Assembly: GCF_037975245.1 (NCBI RefSeq)
Contig: NC_092583.1
Location: 4,375,264 to 4,439,263, forward strand
Source of the DNA: Apostichopus japonicus
Lineage: Eukaryota > Echinodermata > Holothuroidea > Aspidochirotida > Stichopodidae
Length of the DNA stretch: 64,000 nucleotides
Direction of reading: 5' to 3'
The notes under the pieces: generated by a model
Database searches by the model: none
Seen by the model: the letters and a program-made list of their open reading frames with translations, nothing else
What the model was told of the DNA's origin: nothing
Part shown: one piece after another, positions 1 through 7,793 of the stretch
Numbering within the stretch: position 1 is the first letter of the stretch
How the letters are laid out: each line of letters begins with the position of its first letter
Made by a program: the position numbers and the translations under genes

Positions 1-10
1 AAAATTTTTA

Positions 11-331
11 ATGACGCGTATTAGTAATGCGTTGAAGGAAGTTGAAAAGAACCCTTTGCCTTCACGTTCAGTATATGAAAAACATCATTTACAACCTGAG
101 AATGAAACTAACACGCTTGAAAAACCTTTCAAAATGATAGGCTTATATCGTTGGATGGGGAAGACATTTATCAGTCTACGTGAACACACACGATACAGTA
201 AGTTTGGAAAATGTTATCCGACAAAGAAAGGTATAAATATAACGGGGGAGCAGTGGCTGTGGTTGGAGAGTATTGTGCCTGACATTGACGAAAAGCTCGC
301 AGCGATGATTGCTGATTGTAACAGGATTTAG
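11..331 (+). CDS. PC4/Sub1-like ssDNA-binding protein
   Basis: The product is 106 residues. From about residue 40 to 100 it follows the pattern of the PC4 (SUB1) coactivator DNA-binding domain: a strand-forming segment with a conserved Ile-Ser-Leu-Arg-Glu, a Lys-Lys-Gly-Ile turn, then Gln-Trp and the closing Pro-Asp-Ile-Asp helix. PC4 domains bind single-stranded or melted DNA and dimerise. The residues before 40 are polar and not recognisable. It is the first gene in the window, 21 bp before the next ORF on the same strand. In a protein-primed replicon it could coat displaced single strands or act in transcription; both roles are inferred. The ATG at base 11 is used, but an upstream start outside the window cannot be excluded. 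Confidence 0.65.
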   Translation: MTRISNALKEVEKNPLPSRSVYEKHHLQPENETNTLEKPFKMIGLYRWMGKTFISLREHTRYSKFGKCYPTKKGINITGEQWLWLESIVPDIDEKLAAMIADCNRI

Positions 332-352
332 TATTCACATGTTGTTCGTACT

Positions 353-922
353 ATGTTTCAGGATGAAACTGAAGTGATCTGGGTATTGGATTCGGATGAG
401 GAGGCAGAACTGGAGACCCCGAGCGTGAATGCACGACGACCGGATGTAGTGGCCCCCAAAGTGTCTAGGCACATCAAGAGGCGAAACCCCAGATGTCAAC
501 CAAAGAGGTTGTTTGAAAAAGGCATCGTCGTAGATGAGGTCCAGACAACGACAACCGAACACGAAAAAAAGTTGCAACGTTTAGCAAAGAATGTGATTTG
601 CCAAGAGCTTTGGCATATCATAAAACAAAAATGCGATGATTTGTGTTACGGATGTAGTGTGGACCATCCGAGTCAGATTGAGCACGACTGGTGTCTCATG
701 GCCACGGACGATGAACGCCTCGCAATGTTCCTGGATGATTCCGTAAGAAACTTGGACATTGAACATATTTTTAAGACCAAATATCTGGTGGAATGTCGTG
801 CAATGAAGATAAATATGCCACCAGAGGAATTGTGGATAAGTTATTATTGTGTGCATTGGGTATTACGTGAAAATGTTGATTTGTTAAGAAGAATAATGTT
901 AAGAATAAGTAATAATGATTAA
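353..922 (+). CDS. Conserved Polinton protein with C-x2-C...H...H-x2-C cluster
   Basis: The product is 189 residues with an acidic N terminus (Asp-Ser-Asp-Glu-Glu near residue 14) and a basic patch around residues 36-55. Its most distinctive part is a Cys/His cluster: Cys98, Cys101, His105, His111 and Cys114, with a His-Pro-Ser-Gln core. The spacing looks zinc-binding. I recognise this Cys-Gly-Cys...His-Pro-Ser-Gln...His...Cys pattern as one that recurs in small ORFs of invertebrate Polintons, but know no assigned function. The remainder is predicted helical. It lies directly downstream of the PC4-like gene, and an AATAAA at 966-971 probably ends the shared transcript. DNA binding or transcriptional regulation is only a guess. 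Confidence 0.6.
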   Translation: MFQDETEVIWVLDSDEEAELETPSVNARRPDVVAPKVSRHIKRRNPRCQPKRLFEKGIVVDEVQTTTTEHEKKLQRLAKNVICQELWHIIKQKCDDLCYGCSVDHPSQIEHDWCLMATDDERLAMFLDDSVRNLDIEHIFKTKYLVECRAMKINMPPEELWISYYCVHWVLRENVDLLRRIMLRISNND

Positions 923-1329
923 AAATGTGTAACGTAAACAATACATAATTAAGATGTTAGTTAAAAATAAATGTAAATGATTGTGTTGTAGTAAAAGCTA
1001 AGCAAATATTATCTTATTTTTTTTTTTTTTAATTTTTAATCTCAATTACAGTCTATATACGACAGTTACACATGTGTTCGTTTGTCGTTTTTTGGCTTAC
1101 AAGTCTCCGTCATTTTATTTTTATTTGTCAGGAATATTAAGCTACACCATCCCATCCCTCCCTCGCATGTTCCCCGTTCCCCCATTATTTCCCCTTCCCC
1201 TCCCCCCCCCCCTTACAAATGATATAGTACCAACACCTTGTTTAGCCATTTAGGATAATGATATCGACGAGAGTTTATCATTCACTGTCCGCTCCTCTCA
1301 TAACAAAGAACCTTGTCCCTCCCCCCACC
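923..1329. promoter_or_regulatory. Spacer between left gene pair and integrase
   Basis: This 407-bp noncoding spacer has an AT-rich first half with a T-run near 1017-1030 and a pyrimidine-rich second half with a C-run at about 1203-1212. It should contain the integrase promoter. I see no clear TATA box at the right spacing; a weak ATATAG sits near 1221-1227. There is no ORF worth calling. Confidence 0.35.
966..971 (+). terminator. Polyadenylation signal of left gene pair
   Basis: A canonical AATAAA lies 44 bp after the stop of the 189-codon gene, in AT-rich sequence. It is the first such hexamer downstream of the two leftmost plus-strand genes and before the integrase. Confidence 0.5.
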
Positions 1330-2412
1330 ATGGATGCAAACCACGAGGACTACTTGCACAAGATTTATTACGACCCCCGACACCCTGCGAGTTATGGAGG
1401 GGTTAACAAACTTTACTCAGAAGTCAAAAAGGAAGGGGTGCATCAGCTTACCCGAAAGGCAATTCTTGACTGGATGAAAAAACAAAATACGTATACGCTA
1501 CATAAAAGCTCAAGGAGACTTTTCTCTAGAAATAGAGTTTTGGTTAGTGCAATGGATCACCAATGGGAGATGGATTTGGTTGATTTAAGTTCTCTTTCGC
1601 GGTACAATCGGGGGTTTAAATTTTTGTTAACGTGCATCGATGTCTTATCGAAGCACGCATGGGTAGTACCGATCAAAAATAAATCTGGGACTACCGTATT
1701 GAACGCTATAAAAACCATGTTTTCCTCGGGCAGAACGCCATTACAAATTCATACTGACAGAGGTGGGGAATTTTTAAATAAAAACGTTCAAAGATTTTTA
1801 AAAGATAAAAACATTCATTATTTCACGACCAACAATGAAACTAAAGCTTCTGTCGTGGAAAGGTTCAACCGCACTTTGAAATCGAGGATGTGGAAAGACT
1901 TTACCTATCGCAATTCTCTGAAATACATCGACGTTTTACCCAAACTCGTAAAAGGTTACAATCGTGCGTATCACAGATCCATTAAAATGCGACCCATAGA
2001 CGTTTCAAAGGAAAATGAAGGACGGGTGTGGCAGACGTTATATCCTTCAATAGCACGGAAACCGAATGACAATTTTAAATTTAACTTACAGGAAAGAGTT
2101 AGAATTGCAAAATCAAAACTCAAATTTGAAAAGGGTTATTTACCTAATTGGAGTGAAGAAGTATTCACGGTAGTGAAGCGGAAACCCAAACCTATACCCG
2201 TATACAAACTCCAGGACTGGGATGGTGAGGCCATTGAGGGTAACTTTTATGAACATGAACTACAAAGTGTTCACGTCGATGAGAGCGCCCTATTTAGAGT
2301 CGAAAAAGTTTTGAAGAAGCGAAAGCGAGGAGGCCGCACTGAATATCTCGTTAAATGGCAGGGATATCCAGCAAAATTTAACAGTTGGGTGAAGGACGTG
2401 GACAAGATATGA
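1330..2412 (+). CDS. INT: Polinton integrase, DDE (rve) core plus C-terminal chromodomain
   Basis: This is a retroviral-type integrase that would insert the element's linear DNA ends. The N-terminal region carries the Polinton Tyr-Tyr-Asp-Pro...Tyr-Gly-Gly-Val signature. The catalytic core shows Trp-Glu-Met-Asp (D82 from this start), His-Thr-Asp-Arg-Gly-Gly (D143) and Val-Val-Glu-Arg-Phe-Asn (E177), the DDE triad. The last ~45 residues form a chromodomain (Tyr-Leu-Val-Lys-Trp-x-Gly-Tyr...Asn-Ser-Trp), which in related integrases targets modified chromatin. An in-frame ATG at 1258 would add 24 residues. I prefer 1330 because it sits in a perfect CCACCATGG context and gives the expected N terminus. 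The stop overlaps the start of the next gene. The frame is complete, with no missing catalytic residue. Confidence 0.93.
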   Translation: MDANHEDYLHKIYYDPRHPASYGGVNKLYSEVKKEGVHQLTRKAILDWMKKQNTYTLHKSSRRLFSRNRVLVSAMDHQWEMDLVDLSSLSRYNRGFKFLLTCIDVLSKHAWVVPIKNKSGTTVLNAIKTMFSSGRTPLQIHTDRGGEFLNKNVQRFLKDKNIHYFTTNNETKASVVERFNRTLKSRMWKDFTYRNSLKYIDVLPKLVKGYNRAYHRSIKMRPIDVSKENEGRVWQTLYPSIARKPNDNFKFNLQERVRIAKSKLKFEKGYLPNWSEEVFTVVKRKPKPIPVYKLQDWDGEAIEGNFYEHELQSVHVDESALFRVEKVLKKRKRGGRTEYLVKWQGYPAKFNSWVKDVDKI

Positions 2413-3152
2413 TGGCATCGCACTTTTACGTGACGTTGCCTAGCAACAGTTCATACGAATATTTTCCACGTAACACGCTTTCTAGTTTCACGACGCAGTT
2501 GGCAGAGCCTATTGTATTATCAGGGAATTGGGAAGTAGCGCTTTGTGAAATTCAGTATCCTTTCAATTGGCACAATGTGACATATAAAAACTGTGGCATG
2601 CTCCTCAACGAGAGAGAGATTTGTTTACCCGAGGGATATTATGACACCATACAGGAAGTCATAGATGCCTTTCACGACGAATTAACCCCAGCGGAGACAG
2701 CCAACGTGAAACTACATCTCAACAAGCATTCTTTCAAAACCGCGGTGAGAGTAAAAAGAGGTTACAGCCTCGCTCTTCAAGGTCTCAGTCAAATGTTTGG
2801 TTTCTTAGACCATAACAAGATATGTACGGAGGGATTCAACATCGGTGACGTTGTCTCAGATGTACACAATGGCGTCACCAGTTTTTTTGTTTACAGTGAC
2901 ATAGTCGATCATCAGAGGGTAGGGGATGCTCACGTGCCCTTACTGCGCGTTGTTAAAATAGGAGATAAACGCCCAGGGGAGCACATCACGGTGTCGTACA
3001 CCAATCCGCATTACATTCCCGTTCGATCCCGAATGATCGAAAACATCCAAATAGATTTAAGGGATGATCTCGGACAATTGATTCCATTTCAACTTGGGCG
3101 TGTGATCGTGAAACTCCACTTCAAGCAGAGTAAATCTTCCCTTTTTACCTAA
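2409..3152 (+). CDS. Penton-like minor capsid protein (single jelly-roll)
   Basis: The product is about 247 residues. The N terminus has the signature common to Polinton/adintovirus minor capsid proteins: Phe-Tyr-Val-Thr-Leu-Pro-Ser-Asn, then Tyr-Phe-Pro...Asn-Thr-Leu-Ser-Ser-Phe-Thr-Thr, then Gly-x-Trp-Glu-Val-Ala-Leu-x-Glu-Ile-x-Tyr-Pro. By family knowledge this is the vertex (penton) subunit that works with the hexon-like protein encoded downstream. The frame is open from 2385 only by a TTG. The real start is one of two adjacent ATGs, at 2409 or 2412; the second has G at +4. The integrase TGA occupies 2410-2412, so the genes overlap. It is followed 16 bp later by the core protein gene. Confidence 0.8.
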   Translation: MMASHFYVTLPSNSSYEYFPRNTLSSFTTQLAEPIVLSGNWEVALCEIQYPFNWHNVTYKNCGMLLNEREICLPEGYYDTIQEVIDAFHDELTPAETANVKLHLNKHSFKTAVRVKRGYSLALQGLSQMFGFLDHNKICTEGFNIGDVVSDVHNGVTSFFVYSDIVDHQRVGDAHVPLLRVVKIGDKRPGEHITVSYTNPHYIPVRSRMIENIQIDLRDDLGQLIPFQLGRVIVKLHFKQSKSSLFT

Positions 3153-3168
3153 TCCTAAACGTATCAAT

Positions 3169-3561
3169 ATGAAGAATTCATTTGAAGACTACTACCTTCG
3201 CCAGGTAGGACGTGGACTTCCAGTGTTCACTGGTTATCACCATCAGAGAGGACACGGATTAGGAGGTATCTTAGGGCGATTAGCCAGATCAGCCCTTCCA
3301 TTTTTAAAGAGTGGGGCTAAAACACTGGGCAAACAGGCGTTGTATACGGGAACGGAAATTATGAACGATGCGCTGCAAGGAGAACACATTAAAACCTCTG
3401 CTAAGCGACGACTTGGTCAAGCAGGACAACGGATGGTCACGAGTGTACTGGAAGGATCAACTTCGAGAAGGAAACCTTTAAAAAGAAAAGCAAAGCCAAA
3501 AAACGTCAGAAGACAACGAACCAAGCGAGTGAAGAGGTCTCTGGATATTTTCGACGTGTAA
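3169..3561 (+). CDS. pX/pVI-like basic virion core protein
   Basis: The 130-residue product is very basic. The N-terminal third reads Gly-Arg-Gly-Leu-Pro-Val-Phe-x-Gly...Gln-Arg-Gly-His-Gly-Leu-Gly-Gly, followed by an amphipathic stretch (Leu-Pro-Phe-Leu-Lys-x-Gly-Ala-Lys). The C-terminal third is an Arg/Lys-rich tail (residues ~97-125). This resembles the adenovirus pX/pVI-type core and membrane-active proteins noted in adintoviruses. The Gly-Leu-Gly-Gly stretch would be the obvious place for adenain processing, though it does not exactly fit the adenovirus consensus. Its position between penton and hexon genes fits a virion component that condenses DNA. The functional assignment rests on composition, motif pattern and synteny. 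Confidence 0.7.
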   Translation: MKNSFEDYYLRQVGRGLPVFTGYHHQRGHGLGGILGRLARSALPFLKSGAKTLGKQALYTGTEIMNDALQGEHIKTSAKRRLGQAGQRMVTSVLEGSTSRRKPLKRKAKPKNVRRQRTKRVKRSLDIFDV

Positions 3562-3581
3562 TCATCATCATCATCACCATC

Positions 3582-4901
3582 ATGGCCCTTGTTCACAATA
3601 ATTCATGCGAGTGCATGAAATCAGAGTTGGATTTGTTCACAGTACCCCCAACACAAACCAGTATCGTGAAGGGCAATTGGATTCAATATCATCCTCTCAC
3701 TAATATCACCGATACATCCCCGATACAATTTTCCGTGCAGGGATCGACCGAGGATTATCTCGATCTGTCTCAAACTATTCTTCACGTGAGGGCAAAGTTG
3801 AGTCAAAGTAACGGCGATGATCTCCCGCAGGACGCAAACGTTGGTCCCGTTAATTTGTTATTACAGTCTCTCTTTTCCGAAGTAGATGTCACGTTAAACG
3901 ATCGTCTGGTAACGCCTTCAACGAATACTTACGCCTATCGTGCGATGATGGAGACATTGCTCTCTTATGGCCCGGAAGCCAAGGAATCTCAACTCACTGG
4001 AAGCCTGTTCTACAAAGATACTGCTGGAAAAATGGATTCTTGTAATCCCAACGGAGATCAACAAGTGGTGAATGAAGGCCTAAAAGCCAGATACGAATTT
4101 GTCAAGAACAGTAAGGTCGTCGATCTGGTTGGCCCCTTACATTGTGATATGTTTGTTCAGCAAAAGATGTTATTAGGCGGTGTTGAAATGAAAATGAAGT
4201 TACACCGTAACAAAGATGCTTTTTGTCTCTTGTCCAGTGAAGCAAACGCATCTTTTAAAGTTCGCATCGTGGATGCTTCGCTTTACGTACGTCATGTTAA
4301 AGTTCACCCTGAAGTGGCTTTAGCACATGCCAAGGCTTTGGAGCAAGGCACTGCTAAATACCCTATCAACAGAGTAGAAGTCACATCGCTTTCCATCCCG
4401 AGAGGAAACTTAATCTTCAAACGGGAAAGTTTGTTCTTGGGTAATCTACCGAAACGAGTGGTGTTGGGAATTGTTGACACGGAAGCTTTTAATGGTGCTT
4501 ACAACAGAAACCCATTTAATTTTTATCACCATCATCTGAACTTTTTAGCGTTATACGTCGACGGTGAACAGCTACCATGGAAACCGTTACGCCCTAGTTT
4601 TACGGATGACCGCTACATCATGGCCTATCAGACCCTTTATTCGGGATTAAATAGTATGTTTAGTGACAAAGGCAATCAGATCAGCCGAAGTGACTACGCC
4701 AAAGGTTACACGTTGTATGCCTTTGACATGACCCCTGACCTAGCGAGCGGAGGCCACTTTAATCTCCGCAAAAACGGTAATGTGCGCCTTGAAATGCAAT
4801 TTGAGCACGCATTGACCAGAAGTGTAAATGTGGTTGTATACGCTGAATATGACGCCGTGGTAGAAGTGGATAAAACTCGCAACGTATTCATAGACTTTTA
4901 A
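3582..4901 (+). CDS. Hexon-like major capsid protein (double jelly-roll)
   Basis: The 439-residue product belongs to the widespread animal Polinton family often labelled F54H12.2-like, taken to be the element's double jelly-roll major capsid protein. Family features seen are an N-terminal Thr-Ser-Ile-x-Lys-Gly-x-Trp segment, an Asp-Tyr-Leu-Asp-Leu strand, the conserved Ser-Leu-Phe-x-Glu-Val-Asp-Val-x-Leu-Asn region, and a Tyr-x-Tyr-Arg-Ala-x-Met-Glu-Thr-Leu-Leu-Ser-Tyr helix. The C-terminal half is beta-rich. The start has a good context (ATCATGG). A 21-bp spacer rich in ATC/ATG repeats separates it from the core gene. It would form the capsid shell with the penton-like protein. The frame is intact. 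Confidence 0.85.
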   Translation: MALVHNNSCECMKSELDLFTVPPTQTSIVKGNWIQYHPLTNITDTSPIQFSVQGSTEDYLDLSQTILHVRAKLSQSNGDDLPQDANVGPVNLLLQSLFSEVDVTLNDRLVTPSTNTYAYRAMMETLLSYGPEAKESQLTGSLFYKDTAGKMDSCNPNGDQQVVNEGLKARYEFVKNSKVVDLVGPLHCDMFVQQKMLLGGVEMKMKLHRNKDAFCLLSSEANASFKVRIVDASLYVRHVKVHPEVALAHAKALEQGTAKYPINRVEVTSLSIPRGNLIFKRESLFLGNLPKRVVLGIVDTEAFNGAYNRNPFNFYHHHLNFLALYVDGEQLPWKPLRPSFTDDRYIMAYQTLYSGLNSMFSDKGNQISRSDYAKGYTLYAFDMTPDLASGGHFNLRKNGNVRLEMQFEHALTRSVNVVVYAEYDAVVEVDKTRNVFIDF

Positions 4902-4921
4902 CGCTCTTCTCTGTAATCACC

Positions 4922-5461
4922 ATGAATACAAAACAATTAATGACGATCATCAAGTCAGACGCAATGTTGCGCCCTTTATGTCGAGGGGTATTTCCAGCGG
5001 ACTGCCTGCCCACTCAACGCATGAAACCCCCATGGTGTCTTATAGCAAACACGGATATAAAAGAAGAACCGGGAAGTCATTGGGTGGCTATTTTCGTTGG
5101 CGTTGAGCAAACAGAATTCTTTGACTCCTTTGGACGTTCTCCCGAAGCATGCGCCTCTTATTTTAGACCATTTCTAAGAAGACACGCTTCAAAATCACCC
5201 CTGAAAGTCAATGACAAACAGATACAAGACTTCTTTTCAACAGCGTGTGGCCAACACTGTTTGTATTTTTTATTGCACAGAGTTAGAGGTCTGTCCATGT
5301 CGCGAATCGTCAACCAGTTTACGAAGGATTGGCAACTTAACGACTCTTTGGTCAATGCATTTATCGAACGACGCTATGACGTCGCCCTACCTATCGTAGA
5401 TGACGAATATTTGGCATTTCAAATTGCCAGAATCATTTTTAAAAAGGAGTGTGCGTGGTAA
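4922..5461 (+). CDS. PRO: Adenain-like cysteine protease (C5 family)
   Basis: The 179-residue product has the catalytic layout of adenovirus maturation protease: His53 in Ser-His-Trp-Val-Ala, Asp68 in Phe-Asp-Ser-Phe-Gly, Gln102 for the oxyanion hole, and nucleophile Cys109 in Ala-Cys-Gly-x-x-Cys. The seven-residue Gln-to-Cys spacing matches adenain. Adenain uses Glu at the second position; Asp is seen in related Ulp1/C5 proteases. It is expected to process capsid and core precursors during virion maturation. It starts 20 bp after the major capsid gene in the same orientation. The length is close to the ~200 residues usual for the family, and no inactivating change is seen. Confidence 0.88.
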   Translation: MNTKQLMTIIKSDAMLRPLCRGVFPADCLPTQRMKPPWCLIANTDIKEEPGSHWVAIFVGVEQTEFFDSFGRSPEACASYFRPFLRRHASKSPLKVNDKQIQDFFSTACGQHCLYFLLHRVRGLSMSRIVNQFTKDWQLNDSLVNAFIERRYDVALPIVDDEYLAFQIARIIFKKECAW

Positions 5462-5591
5462 TCAGGATTCAATTATGCGTAGGCTAATGACGATAACGGC
5501 CATGAGACGACTGTGCACCGTTTTCGTAGTCGAGACATTTGTTTTCTCTTTATATTTAGGGTAACATTTGAAAACGGGTTCATTTCTCTAA

Positions 5592-6227
5592 ATGCATTCG
5601 ACGAAACTACAACATCCCTTTACGTGCGTCATTGCAGGGCCTACTGGTTGTGGTAAAACGCAGTTTGTAAAGAAAATTTTGACGCAAGATGTCATTGAAG
5701 GAACGCCTGAGAGGATTGTGTATTGCTATGGGGAATACCAGCCAGCTTTTATGGAGCTGTCTGCTGCCCTCTCTAACATCCGTTTTGTTGAAGGTCTCCC
5801 GACGGATTTGGAGACATATCTTGACCCTACTTACAAAACGTTGATGATTTTAGACGATATTATGACGTCACATGGGAACGATCAACGCATAACTGATTTG
5901 TTCTCCAAAGGATCACATCACAGAAATATTTCCGTGATCTATATTTTACAAAATTTCTTTTACGGGGCAAAGGAAACGCGTAATATCACACTGAATGCAC
6001 ATTATATCGTGTTATTTAAAAACCCGAGAGACAAAACCCAAGTCTCAAATTTGGCCAAACAGATGTATCCCGGTCAAGTCAAATTTATGCAAGAAGCGTT
6101 TGCAGATGCTACCAAGAATCCATACGGATACCTCTTCATCGATTTAAAGCCTTACACGCCCGAGGATTTTCGTCTTCGTACAAACATTTTTCCACATGAG
6201 ACGCAGTATGCATACGTACCCAAATGA
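5592..6227 (+). CDS. ATP: A32/FtsK-HerA-type genome packaging ATPase
   Basis: The 211-residue product begins almost directly with the nucleotide-binding core. Walker A is Gly-Pro-Thr-Gly-Cys-Gly-Lys-Thr (residues 16-23) and Walker B is Leu-Met-Ile-Leu-Asp-Asp (84-89). A conserved Ile-Leu-Gln-Asn segment follows near 120, in the place of the sensor Gln of A32-like ATPases. Proteins of this family pump viral DNA into capsids. The ATG at 5592 leaves a normal short N terminus for Polinton ATPases. A 130-bp AT-rich spacer precedes it, the longest gap within the structural block, and may contain a separate promoter. The gene is intact. Confidence 0.9.
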   Translation: MHSTKLQHPFTCVIAGPTGCGKTQFVKKILTQDVIEGTPERIVYCYGEYQPAFMELSAALSNIRFVEGLPTDLETYLDPTYKTLMILDDIMTSHGNDQRITDLFSKGSHHRNISVIYILQNFFYGAKETRNITLNAHYIVLFKNPRDKTQVSNLAKQMYPGQVKFMQEAFADATKNPYGYLFIDLKPYTPEDFRLRTNIFPHETQYAYVPK

Positions 6228-6304
6228 TCGAAGGAAATAAACACAAACTGATAAAACATAGACACACAGATCTAAGGCCTTCATTTTTTATCTGAAACGC
6301 AGAC

Positions 6305-6655
6305 ATGGCACCACCATCACGTCGCTTGAGAAACCATGCCCGGGAAATTGATTTTTTATCGAAATGTTCCCCCAAACAGCGAAAGGCTTTCCTACAACAC
6401 GCGGACCCCCAGTTAATCAAAAGTTTATGTGAATGCGCCGCCAATGTTGTAAAAGGAAATGTGCCATTATCTCGCGTCCAGAAGTCGAAATTGTCGCGGT
6501 ACAAGAAACATCTCAGGGAACTATCCAACAAACGCCTATCCAATAAAAAGCGCAAGGATATATTAATACAGAGGGGAGGCTTTTTGAGTTTGATATTAAA
6601 ACCTATCATTCAATCTTTGGGAGGCATGTTACTGGGTGCTGTGACGCAACGATAA
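6305..6655 (+). CDS. Small basic conserved Polinton protein with C-terminal hydrophobic segment
   Basis: The 116-residue product is rich in Lys and Arg. A helical N-terminal half carries the Leu-Cys-Glu-Cys-Ala-x-Asn-Val motif (residues ~41-48). A strongly basic middle (about 60-90) is followed by Gln-Arg-Gly-Gly-Phe-Leu and a hydrophobic C terminus with Pro and Gly (about 96-114). I recognise the pattern as a recurrent small Polinton ORF encoded after the ATPase, with no established function. The basic body plus amphipathic tail would suit a DNA-binding virion or membrane-active component. The Arg-Gly-Gly stretch resembles a protease processing site without matching the adenain consensus exactly. 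The start is in good context (GACATGG). Confidence 0.65.
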   Translation: MAPPSRRLRNHAREIDFLSKCSPKQRKAFLQHADPQLIKSLCECAANVVKGNVPLSRVQKSKLSRYKKHLRELSNKRLSNKKRKDILIQRGGFLSLILKPIIQSLGGMLLGAVTQR

Positions 6656-6661
6656 AATATC

Positions 6662-7408
6662 ATGCAATATACCAAGAAGATGGTTCTGATGCCTCAGGAT
6701 GTGGCTCGAGTGGTTCACGCAACCAATCAGGATAAAACACCATCTCGACTCCACCAATTGGATGAAGCCATGAAAAACACTCTAGATAGGAAGGACCTAA
6801 CCCTGTACGAAAAAGTGGACTTGTACCATCAGATTCTACAACGCTATTTGGACGCAGAAAAAACAGTTGGGGAACCTATCGCGCTGCGTGTTATGAGCGA
6901 TACGACGACGACGATGGATCAGTCCCAGAGTCAAACTACTACCCCTATTAACAAGGATCAATCTTCCAAGGAGGAACCAAATTATCAATTAATCAAACAT
7001 TTTCCAAAATCTATTAAAAACAAGGCTAAACTTTTGTTAGACCGTATTCATCATCAGCGTTTATCAGATCATGAACCTACTATCGACTGGAATTTAAAAG
7101 GGGAGTTAATCTATGAGGGTAATCCAGTAGTCGGTTCTAACATCACCGACTTAATCCTCGATCTGTTACAATCGCGTAAAGATTTTAATCCTATTGGGTG
7201 GCAACAGTTTATGAGAGGTTTAATGACAATCAATTTTCCCGAAGCCTATGTCGGAAATGTAACAAGGCGACAATATATGCACCAATTGAAGGATCCACCC
7301 GCCCGATTATTACCCACTCCTCCCGGGAAAAGAAATTCTCGTAGAAGATCATCTCCAGCTAGACCAATGTCTAAACGGCATAAATGGTTAAAATGGGAAG
7401 CCCTGTAA
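6662..7408 (+). CDS. Conserved Polinton protein of unknown function
   Basis: The 248-residue product has two parts joined by a polar Thr/Gln/Ser linker (about 80-105). The N-terminal part starts with Lys-Met-Val-Leu-Met-Pro-Gln-Asp and is helical. The C-terminal part has a conserved-looking Ile-Asp-Trp-Asn-x-Lys-Gly-Glu-Leu-Ile-Tyr-x-Gly segment, then an Asp-Leu-Ile-Leu-Asp-Leu-Leu helix and Phe-Asn-Pro-Ile-Gly-Trp, ending in a Pro/Arg/Ser-rich basic tail. I recognise this arrangement from other invertebrate Polintons, where it is unannotated. It begins 6 bp after the previous stop and is last in the plus-strand block. A second in-frame ATG at 6680 has better context. Function unknown. Confidence 0.65.
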   Translation: MQYTKKMVLMPQDVARVVHATNQDKTPSRLHQLDEAMKNTLDRKDLTLYEKVDLYHQILQRYLDAEKTVGEPIALRVMSDTTTTMDQSQSQTTTPINKDQSSKEEPNYQLIKHFPKSIKNKAKLLLDRIHHQRLSDHEPTIDWNLKGELIYEGNPVVGSNITDLILDLLQSRKDFNPIGWQQFMRGLMTINFPEAYVGNVTRRQYMHQLKDPPARLLPTPPGKRNSRRRSSPARPMSKRHKWLKWEAL

Positions 7409-7793
7409 TCATTATTTTCATTTATTTATTATTTTTATTTTTTATATTTTTTATAATCCGTCATTACTTCCTTCATCATTAGTTCATCATATATCATCTT
7501 AGCTTTTAAATACAAAAGAGGAACATAAATAAAGAAGACGCAAAAGCAAGTGAAACAAAACACGAAATATGATGGGGTGTGTACCCTTCTCTTTTTTCTT
7601 TCTTTTATTTCAATACGTTTTTTCTTCAATTGAAATTCATTTTACAAACAATTACGTTAAATAATAAATTCTCAAAATATATATACATATAATATTCTCT
7701 CTTATTTACATCTTACGACTTTTACTCATACCTTCCATTTTTTCCTACCGTCCCATATAACCCCCCCCCCTCCCCCATTGATGACATTACGTC
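7409..7793. terminator. Convergent 3' regions of structural block and PolB
   Basis: This 385-bp noncoding gap lies between two stops facing each other. On plus, AATAAA occurs at 7528-7533 and 7663-7668. On minus, the complement TTTATT repeats at about 7421-7440, just past the last plus-strand stop. Each transcript would therefore cross the gap, and the two 3' ends would overlap. A C-run at 7761-7770 is a simple-sequence tract. Confidence 0.55.
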
